64,000 nt of DNA. It comes from Streptomyces sp. NBC_00190 (GTDB lineage: Bacteria > Actinomycetota > Actinomycetes > Streptomycetales > Streptomycetaceae). This document shows, piece after piece, positions 58,597 to 64,000 of the stretch (the first letter of the stretch is position 1; each line of letters starts with the position of its first letter). The notes below the pieces were generated by a model. That model was not told where the DNA came from and did not search any database. It saw only the letters and a program-made list of their open reading frames with translations. Both the position numbers and the translations under genes were made by a program. The stretch is taken from assembly GCF_036203305.1 (NCBI RefSeq), contig NZ_CP108131.1, positions 1,054,001 through 1,118,000 of the forward strand, given 5' to 3'.

Positions 58597-59130
58597 GTGG
58601 AGGGCAAGACCCGCCCCCCGGCCACGGCCGAGGAGGCGATGGCGCGCATGGACCAGTTCGTCGCCCTGGGCATCGTCGGACAGCAGGAGGTCGCACAGCG
58701 GCTGGGGCTCAACGTCACCGACCTGACCTGCCTGGGCCACATCCTGGGCGCCGGGGACACCCCCCTGGCCGCCGGTGACCTCGCCGAGCTGGTGGACCTC
58801 ACCACCGGCGCCGTCACCGGGGTCCTCAACCGCCTGGAACGCGCCGGATACGCGCGGCGCCGACCCGACCCCGCCGACCGGCGCCGGGTGCGGGTGGTGG
58901 CCGAGCCCGAGGCCGCCGCCCGGGTCGTCGCGGTCTACCAGCCGTTCTACGACCGGCTCGGCGCCCTGTTCGCCGACTACACCCCCGACGAGATCGCCGT
59001 GATCGCCGACTGGTTCGAGCGCGCCGCGGCCGAGGTGCGCGCCCACTGCGCGCAGGTGCGGTCGGGCGAACTGGACGGGGAACCGGAGGCCGGAGGGCAG
59101 CAGCCCCCCGCTGGTACCATGGGCGGTTGA
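58597..59130 (+). CDS. MarR-family transcriptional regulator
   Basis: A 177-residue MarR regulator. The winged helix includes LGLNVTDLTCLGHIL, LAAGDLAELVDLTTGAVTGVLNRLERAGYARRR and the wing DPADRRRVRV. GTG 58597 is preferred because AAGGAG is 7 bases upstream; ATG 58591 is too close to it. A palindrome just before the gene suggests autorepression. The target may be the divergent membrane protein or the helicase downstream. Confidence 0.88.
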   Translation: MEGKTRPPATAEEAMARMDQFVALGIVGQQEVAQRLGLNVTDLTCLGHILGAGDTPLAAGDLAELVDLTTGAVTGVLNRLERAGYARRRPDPADRRRVRVVAEPEAAARVVAVYQPFYDRLGALFADYTPDEIAVIADWFERAAAEVRAHCAQVRSGELDGEPEAGGQQPPAGTMGG

Positions 59131-59173
59131 CCATCTTCTTCCTTCTTCTTCACTTTGCTTCGAAAGGCCCTGC

Positions 59174-60661
59174 ATGAGGAACCCGTCAGTTCATGGACGC
59201 TTCGGTGTGAAGGGCGGTGCCAAGGCCGGGGCCAAGTCCGGCGGCAAGACCCCCCGGAGCATCGGGCCGCAGGGCGAGTTCACGATGCACGAGCCGAAGA
59301 ATCCGGCGCTGCCGCCGGTGGAGTCGTTCTCCGAGCTCGACCTGCCCCTTGAGCTGGTGACGACCATGGCCTCGCTGGAGGTCAAGGAGCCGTTCCCCAT
59401 CCAGGCCGCGACGCTCCCGAACGCGCTGGCCGGCCGGGACGTCCTCGGCCGCGGCCGGACCGGGTCGGGCAAGACCCTCGCCTTCGGCCTGGCGATGCTG
59501 GCGCGTACCGCGGGACAGCAGGCGGATCCGAAGCGCCCGCTGGCACTGGTCCTCGTACCGACGCGGGAGCTGGCGCAGCAGGTGACCGAGGCGCTGGCTC
59601 CGTACGCCGAGGCCCTGAACCTGCGGATGGCCACCGTGGTCGGCGGGCTGTCCATCGGGCGGCAGGTGAGCACGCTGCGCACCGGCGCCGAGGTAGTGGT
59701 GGCCACCCCCGGGCGCCTGAGCGACCTGGTCGGGCGGCGTGACGTCCACCTGGAGCGGGTGAAGATCACCGTGCTCGACGAGGCGGACCAGATGTGCGAC
59801 ATGGGATTCATGCCGCAGGTCACGGAGATCCTGGACCAGGTGCACCACGCGGGGCAGCGAATGTTGTTCTCGGCGACCCTGGACCGCAATGTGGACCAGC
59901 TCGTGCGCACGTACCTGAAGGACCCGGTCTCGCACTCCGTCGACCCGCAGGCGGGCGCGGTGACCACGATGGACCACCACGTGCTGCACATCCACGCGGC
60001 CGACAAGATCTCGGCGGCGACCGAGATCGCCGCCCGCGACAACCGGGTGCTGATGTTCCTCGACACCAAGCACGGGGTCGACCAGTTCGTGAAGCACCTG
60101 CGGGCCATGGGCGTACGGGCGGAGGGGCTGCACAGCGGCAAGTCGCAGCCGCAGCGCACCCGGACCCTGGCGCAGTTCAAGAGCGGCGCCGTGACCGTCC
60201 TGGTCGCGACCAACGTCGCGGCGCGCGGTATCCACATCGACGACCTCGACCTCGTGGTCAACGTCGACCCGCCCGCGGACCACAAGGACTACCTGCACCG
60301 GGGCGGCCGTACCGCCCGGGCCGGCGAGTCCGGCAAGGTCGTCACCCTCGTGACGCCGAACCAGCGGCGGGACATCGTCCGGCTGCTCGCCGACGCACGG
60401 GTCCGGCCGACCATCACCCAGGTGCGCTCCGGCGAGGCGGCCCTGAGCCGGATCACCGGCGCGAAGGCTCCTTCCGGGGTGCCCCTGGCCGGCTCCGCGC
60501 CGACCGACGCCAAGGGCAAGCCCTCGGGGTCGGAGCTCGGCTTCCGCGGGATGGGCACCCGGCCGGGCCGCCCGGGCAGGGGCAAGGAGTCCCGCAAGAC
60601 GATGGAGGCCCGGCAGGCCGCCGAGGCCCGCCGCGCCGCCCGGGTACGCAAGGGCCTCTGA
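59174..60661 (+). CDS. DEAD-box ATP-dependent RNA helicase
   Basis: A 495-residue RNA helicase. Q motif (FPIQAATLP), motif I RTGSGKT, Ia PTRELAQ, Ib TPGRL, II DEAD (VLDEADQM), III FSATL, V VATNVAARGIHI and VI HRGGRTARAG are all present. The basic N-terminal 35 residues and C-terminal Lys/Arg/Gly tail likely bind RNA. ATG 59174 has GAAAGG about 6 bases upstream. The leader carries a pyrimidine-rich run (TTCTTCCTTCTTCTTCAC). A cold-shock or ribosome-assembly role is likely. Confidence 0.95.
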   Translation: MRNPSVHGRFGVKGGAKAGAKSGGKTPRSIGPQGEFTMHEPKNPALPPVESFSELDLPLELVTTMASLEVKEPFPIQAATLPNALAGRDVLGRGRTGSGKTLAFGLAMLARTAGQQADPKRPLALVLVPTRELAQQVTEALAPYAEALNLRMATVVGGLSIGRQVSTLRTGAEVVVATPGRLSDLVGRRDVHLERVKITVLDEADQMCDMGFMPQVTEILDQVHHAGQRMLFSATLDRNVDQLVRTYLKDPVSHSVDPQAGAVTTMDHHVLHIHAADKISAATEIAARDNRVLMFLDTKHGVDQFVKHLRAMGVRAEGLHSGKSQPQRTRTLAQFKSGAVTVLVATNVAARGIHIDDLDLVVNVDPPADHKDYLHRGGRTARAGESGKVVTLVTPNQRRDIVRLLADARVRPTITQVRSGEAALSRITGAKAPSGVPLAGSAPTDAKGKPSGSELGFRGMGTRPGRPGRGKESRKTMEARQAAEARRAARVRKGL

Positions 60662-60670
60662 CCCGCGTAC

Positions 60671-60694
60671 GCCCCGCCCGGACAGGGGCGGGGC
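60671..60694. terminator. Bidirectional hairpin after the helicase gene
   Basis: A 9-base stem (GCCCCGCCC and complement) with a 6-base loop lies between the helicase stop and the end of the convergent gene at 60703. Confidence 0.6.
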
Positions 60695-60702
60695 GGGCCT
60701 GG

Positions 60703-61173
60703 TCAGGCCAGGGTGCGGCGGCGCAGGCGATCGGCGGCCGCGTTGCGGACGCGGCGGGTGCGGGCCTCGGCGGCGAGCAGCCGCAGGGCCTCGGACGAGG
60801 TCAGGGACTGGGCGGCGGTGCGCTGGCACCAGTCGGAGGCGGCGGTGAGCTCCGCCGCGGACCACGCTTCACCGCGGGAGATCGCCTTGAGCAGGGTCCA
60901 TTCGCGCAGCCGCCGCTCGGGGAAGGCGCGGCCGGCGAGCGCGGCCGTCATGGCCTGCGCCCAGGCGGGAAACCCCTCGTCGGCCAGCAGCCGGGCCGCC
61001 CGGCGGTTCAGGTGGGTGACCACCGCGCTCTCGGCCATCACGGGGTCGGGGTCGCGCAGCACGGCGGCCACGGCCTCGGCTTCGGCGGACTCGCCCGGCG
61101 CCACGGCCAGGAACTCCAGGTGGCGGCCGTAACGCCAGTGCTCGTGCGGCGTGCCGGCATCGGAACGGCTCAT
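60703..61173 (-). CDS. Conserved hypothetical helical protein
   Basis: A 156-residue soluble, Ala/Arg-rich helical protein with segments HWRYGRHLEFLAVAPGESAEAEAVAAVL, LREWTLLKAISRG and DWCQRTAAQSLTSSEALRLLA. I recognise the type from Streptomyces genomes but no function. ATG 61173 overlaps the stop of a possible 37-residue frame upstream by 4 bases. It is convergent with the helicase gene. Confidence 0.7.
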   Translation of the reverse strand: MSRSDAGTPHEHWRYGRHLEFLAVAPGESAEAEAVAAVLRDPDPVMAESAVVTHLNRRAARLLADEGFPAWAQAMTAALAGRAFPERRLREWTLLKAISRGEAWSAAELTAASDWCQRTAAQSLTSSEALRLLAAEARTRRVRNAAADRLRRRTLA

Positions 61174-61283
61174 CGGCCGACGCCTTCGCGGACGCGCTCC
61201 GCCCGGCCGCCCGCCGCGGGCCCGACCGCTGCGGACCGCGGTATGCCGAAGGTGTGCCGCTGCTGCTTCTTCCCTCTCGCCAT
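61170..61283 (-). CDS. Possible 37-residue basic peptide
   Basis: ATG 61283 to TGA 61170 encodes a basic peptide starting MARGKKQQRHTFGIPRSA, with mostly G/C third positions. Its stop overlaps the next start as ATGA, the pattern of translational coupling seen across this window. GGAATGG precedes it. No family is recognised. Confidence 0.35.
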   Translation of the reverse strand: MARGKKQQRHTFGIPRSAAVGPAAGGRAERVREGVGR

Positions 61284-61376
61284 GGCACCCATTCCACACG
61301 ACCGCCGTGAGCGCCCGGTGGTCAGGGTGCCCTCGGGGCGCTTCCGGGGTGCCTTTCCGGGTGCCTTTCGGGTTGC

Positions 61377-62042
61377 TCAGCCCGCGGCGGGCAGCATCAG
61401 CGCCTCCGCGCCGACCGGGCGGTAGCCGGCGGCCTGGAAGGCGCGGACGCTGCGGGCGTTGCCGGTGGCCTGCTGGGACCAGACCGGCTGCCCGTCGGGG
61501 ACGAGGTGGCGGGCGGCGCGGGCGAGGTCCCGCCCGAGGCCGCGGTGGCGGACGTCCTCATCCACCTCAATCGCCGTCTCCCAGCGGCCCGCGACGCCCC
61601 GGCCGAGGACGACGACTCCCCCGTCCGCCGCCCAGACCCGTACGCCGTCCCGGCGGTGCAGGGCCCGCCGTACCCGGGGGTGGTCGGGGTCTGCGATCTC
61701 GCGCAGCTCCAGCGGGGGTTCGCCGGACAGCGGTCCGGCGACGGTCAGCAGGTCGACGGTGTCGGTGGTACGGCCCGTACGGTCCAGCAGCGCGGCCAGG
61801 AAGCGCGCGTTCATGGTGGCGGCGAGGGCGTCGCACGTGAGGGCTTCGAGAGTGGACCGCACCCAGTGCGGGTCCTCGTCGGTGAACACCACGGAGTGCG
61901 CGGTGAAGGCGATGACGCCCGCGTCGCGCCGGTTCTCCTGCGGCACCACGGTCGTGCCGCCGTCGGGCGGCGGAAACCGCCCCTCCGCGGCCGCGTCCAG
62001 GATCTCGCCCAGAGTCCGCCCCGTGCCGTGCTCGCGTGCCAT
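61377..62042 (-). CDS. GNAT-family N-acetyltransferase
   Basis: A 221-residue protein whose C-terminal half is a GNAT fold: ETAIEVDEDVRHRGLGRDLARAARHL contains the acetyl-CoA loop RHRGLGRDL, and SQQATGNARSVRAFQAAGYRPVG is the typical C-terminal motif. The N-terminal 100 residues are a second, degenerate acetyltransferase-like or substrate-binding part. ATG 62042 has AGGAG 7 bases upstream. Substrate unknown. Confidence 0.85.
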   Translation of the reverse strand: MAREHGTGRTLGEILDAAAEGRFPPPDGGTTVVPQENRRDAGVIAFTAHSVVFTDEDPHWVRSTLEALTCDALAATMNARFLAALLDRTGRTTDTVDLLTVAGPLSGEPPLELREIADPDHPRVRRALHRRDGVRVWAADGGVVVLGRGVAGRWETAIEVDEDVRHRGLGRDLARAARHLVPDGQPVWSQQATGNARSVRAFQAAGYRPVGAEALMLPAAG

Positions 62043-62163
62043 GTCCGCACTCCTGATCAGTGGCCGGCACACATGATCTCAGGCGTGGTGTACGGGTGTT
62101 GGGGCGGGGGGGGCGGGGGCGGGGAGAGCCGGGCTGCCCGGGCCGGCTCTCCGTATCCGCCGG

Positions 62164-62748
62164 TCAGCTGCCGCCGGACCCGCCGGTGTCTCCGGCGTCG
62201 CCGATCCCGCGGGTCTCGCGGGTCTCGTACGCCTCGTGCCCGCCGTACCCCTGCTCCGTCCCGTCCCCGGGCCCGGGCAGCGGGGCTCCCGTCTCCAGGA
62301 GGGTCTTGAGACTGGAGGCGAGCATCGGCCAGGCGCGCCCGCACATGCCGATCAGGGTGCCGCCGGGTTCGAAGCCCTCGTGCAGGATGGTCAGCCGGGC
62401 CAGGGCGTCGCCGACCGGCTCGATCTCGTACGTCACCTTCGTGCGCCGTTCCCCGGCCAGTTCCGCCCGCAGCTCCTCGTCGACCCCGACCGCGGCCGCC
62501 CACTGCGGGCTGAAGGTGTGCCAGGTGTAGGACAGCAGGCGGTCCGGGACGCAGTCGAGGACCACCTGCTCGGGGTCGGTGGTGCTGGCCCCGCGCTCGA
62601 CCCAGGCCATCGTCGAGCCCACGGCCCAGTCCGTCTCGAAGCTCAGGCCCCAGTAACGGCGGGTGAGGGCAGGATCGGTGAGTGCCTGCCAGACCCGGTC
62701 GGGATCGGCCTGGATGTACAGGGTGTAAGTGATCGCACTGTCGCTCAT
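62164..62748 (-). CDS. SRPBCC/AHSA1-family protein
   Basis: A 194-residue START-like protein. The first 145 residues match the AHSA1 type (YTLYIQADPDRVWQALTDPALTRRYWG at the start, then LLSYTWHTF and a C-terminal helix WPMLASSLKTLLETG). A Gly/Glu/Thr-rich disordered tail follows (YETRETRGIGDAGDTGGSGG). It probably binds a hydrophobic ligand; no partner regulator is adjacent. ATG 62748. Confidence 0.85.
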   Translation of the reverse strand: MSDSAITYTLYIQADPDRVWQALTDPALTRRYWGLSFETDWAVGSTMAWVERGASTTDPEQVVLDCVPDRLLSYTWHTFSPQWAAAVGVDEELRAELAGERRTKVTYEIEPVGDALARLTILHEGFEPGGTLIGMCGRAWPMLASSLKTLLETGAPLPGPGDGTEQGYGGHEAYETRETRGIGDAGDTGGSGGS

Positions 62749-62841
62749 GGCCCCATGCTGCGGGACCGCGGACCGCGGACGCCGGATTTCCCGATCATGG
62801 CGGCGGACGCGGCCGGTCCGGCCCTCCCGCCGACACCCGGC

Positions 62842-63474
62842 TCACATCACGTGGAATGCGACCCCACACAGCCCGAGCCCGGCCCGCGCGGCCCCGCGCC
62901 AGGCTCGCAGCGGCCCGTCGAGGACGCTCTCCTCGCCGTCGGGTCGGTCCAGCCAGTGCCGCTCCTGCTCCCGAGCCCGCTCCCGCTCCCCCGGCGTGAA
63001 CGCCAGCGCGCGCTCCACCTGCGGCAGCGCCCGTCGTACTTGGCCGGCGGTCAGCAGGAAGTTCCCGCACCAGCCGGGCAGCAGAGCGGCCCGCCAGGGC
63101 CCGATGGCATGGAAGAGCGCGGCGACCGCATAGTCCTTCCGCTGGACGGACACGAACATCGCCTCCGGTTCCGGCAGGCGCTCCCAGACATCGTCCGCGA
63201 GGTGGAAATCCGGGTCCGAGCTGCCGTTGCACAGGTCGTCGACGTGACGACCCGGGCTCGTCAGCTCCAGGAAGGAGCGGATCGCGTCGTCGTGCGTCGT
63301 ACCCGTCCACCACGTGCGGTGGTCGGGCAGCGGGGCACTCTGCCACCGCGCCCACCGGCGGCGGGCTTCCGGGCGGTCGCGGTCGGCCTCGATCGCCACC
63401 GCCACGCGCGGCGCGAGCTCCCCGATGACGGAGTCCTCGTGGCCGCTGATCGACCAGGCACTGGTGAATCCCAT
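62842..63474 (-). CDS. Conserved protein of unknown function
   Basis: A soluble protein of about 210 residues starting MGFTSAWSISGHEDSVIG, with DLCNGSSDPDFHLADDVWERLP in the middle and a Glu/Arg-rich C-terminal third (FTPGERERAREQERHWLD). No signal peptide, membrane segment or known motif is seen. ATG 63474 is preferred; GTG 63498 eight codons upstream is possible. It lies 43 bases downstream of the gene at the right edge. Confidence 0.65.
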   Translation of the reverse strand: MGFTSAWSISGHEDSVIGELAPRVAVAIEADRDRPEARRRWARWQSAPLPDHRTWWTGTTHDDAIRSFLELTSPGRHVDDLCNGSSDPDFHLADDVWERLPEPEAMFVSVQRKDYAVAALFHAIGPWRAALLPGWCGNFLLTAGQVRRALPQVERALAFTPGERERAREQERHWLDRPDGEESVLDGPLRAWRGAARAGLGLCGVAFHVM

Positions 63475-63517
63475 GCCGTCGACGGTAGGAGGCCGCACTG
63501 ACAGCGGCGGCCCGGTC

Positions 63518-64000
63518 TCACCAGCAGGTGCCCGGCTCCGGGAGTTCCGTGGGCGGGGTGCGGGGCGGGGACGGGAGGGACAGGTGGGTGCGGGCCGTGT
63601 GGACCGCCGCGAGTTCGTCGTCGCCCGCCCGGCCCCAGTCGCTCAGTTCGCGGACCTGCTCGGGGGTGGCCAGGAGCCGGGCGTACACCGGGTCCGCCGC
63701 CGGCGGGAACCCGGTGAGGCGCGCCGCGGTGCGGGCGTGGGCGCCCTGGTCACCGTGGCGGTAGCCGAGCTCGACGGCCCCGGCGGCCGGTGCGGCCGTC
63801 GGGGGCGGGAGGTGCGCTGCGCCGGTGGCGCGGTCGACCAGGAGCAGGACCCGGCCGTCGGGGGCGAAGAGCCACCCCGAGCGGTCCCGTACGGGCAGCC
63901 GCGCGGGTACCGGGCCCGGGTGCCAGGCGCCGTGCTGCGGCTCCCGGCGGGTGCGCAGCACGCCCAGCCGGTCGAGGGCGTTGGGCACGGTGGGACGGCC
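63518..64000 (-). CDS. Putative NUDIX-like protein, N-terminus possibly beyond window
   Basis: At least 156 residues from GTG 63988, and the frame remains open to the window edge, so the true start may lie outside. The segment PVRDRSGWLFAPDGRVLLLVDRATGAAHLPP resembles the first strands of NUDIX hydrolases (LLLVDR, then the LPP turn). The NUDIX box itself (GxxxxxExxxxREUxEE) is not recognisable, so enzymatic activity is doubtful. The C-terminal third (RLLATPEQVRELSDWG and AAVHTARTHLSLP) is unlike known motifs. Confidence 0.5.
   Translation of the reverse strand, partial: GRPTVPNALDRLGVLRTRREPQHGAWHPGPVPARLPVRDRSGWLFAPDGRVLLLVDRATGAAHLPPPTAAPAAGAVELGYRHGDQGAHARTAARLTGFPPAADPVYARLLATPEQVRELSDWGRAGDDELAAVHTARTHLSLPSPPRTPPTELPEPGTCW

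Noticed and set aside
1..64000. Mobile elements, tRNA genes, attachment sites, CRISPR arrays
   Set aside because: No transposase or integrase motifs, no cloverleaf-like GTTCGA-type sequence with flanking stems, and no regular direct repeats were found on reading both strands.

Overview
This is a Streptomyces-type chromosomal window. GC is very high, third codon positions are almost all G or C, GTG starts and 4-base ATGA/GTGA start-stop overlaps are frequent, and the gene content is typical of the genus (ECF42-type sigma factor, PaaX, HGxxPAAW-like protein, CYP105-like P450 with a 3Fe-4S ferredoxin, Pro-rich Ser/Thr kinase). I see no rRNA, tRNA, CRISPR array, insertion sequence or prophage.

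Layout. 1-3.4 kb: the edge of a conserved Streptomyces protein of unknown function, a tandem pair of overlapping ATP-grasp genes, and the 3' half of a zinc alcohol dehydrogenase gene left as a remnant. 3.4-12.7 kb (minus strand): a seven-gene catabolic operon of CoA ligase fused to a hotdog thioesterase, salicylyl-CoA 5-hydroxylase-like fusion flavoprotein, nitrilase, gentisate 1,2-dioxygenase, FAH-family acylpyruvate hydrolase, maleate isomerase-like protein and PaaX-type repressor. Read together it could take an aromatic nitrile or salicylate through gentisate to pyruvate and fumarate. 12.8-23.4 kb: an anti-sigma-type ATPase, then a group around a LacI regulator holding three esterases, two PAP2 phosphatase-family proteins (one lacking both catalytic histidines), an MFS transporter and a secreted SurE-like phosphatase. 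Near-identical TTACACGTGTAA-type sites lie in front of three of its transcription units.

24.6-34.9 kb: a likely organophosphonate locus. A TmpA-like dioxygenase and a TmpB/PhnZ-like HD oxygenase are predicted to turn 2-(trimethylammonio)ethylphosphonate into glycine betaine and phosphate. A PotA/PhnT-like ABC importer with a HAD hydrolase and two paralogous GntR/UTRA repressors flank them, and matching palindromes precede the enzyme operon and the importer operon. A Ser/Thr protein kinase sits inside the locus. 35-36.4 kb: a LysR regulator coupled to a frameshifted leucine-rich-repeat-variant gene. 36.3-50.5 kb: two MacB/FtsX-type ABC systems. The first is divergent from a two-component system with a very short histidine kinase. 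The second has two large permeases and two ATPases, one with a C-terminal AbrB-like domain.

50.5-64 kb: a free-standing NRPS-type condensation protein, an ECF42-like sigma factor with its YCII/DGPF partner, DoxX, a thioredoxin-fold protein without CXXC, P450 plus ferredoxin, a DUF1304/TetR pair with a clear operator, a cold-shock protein, MarR, a DEAD-box helicase, and several small conserved or unknown proteins (GNAT, SRPBCC, a possible NUDIX at the right edge).

All functional calls come from reading motifs and context. No database search was run.
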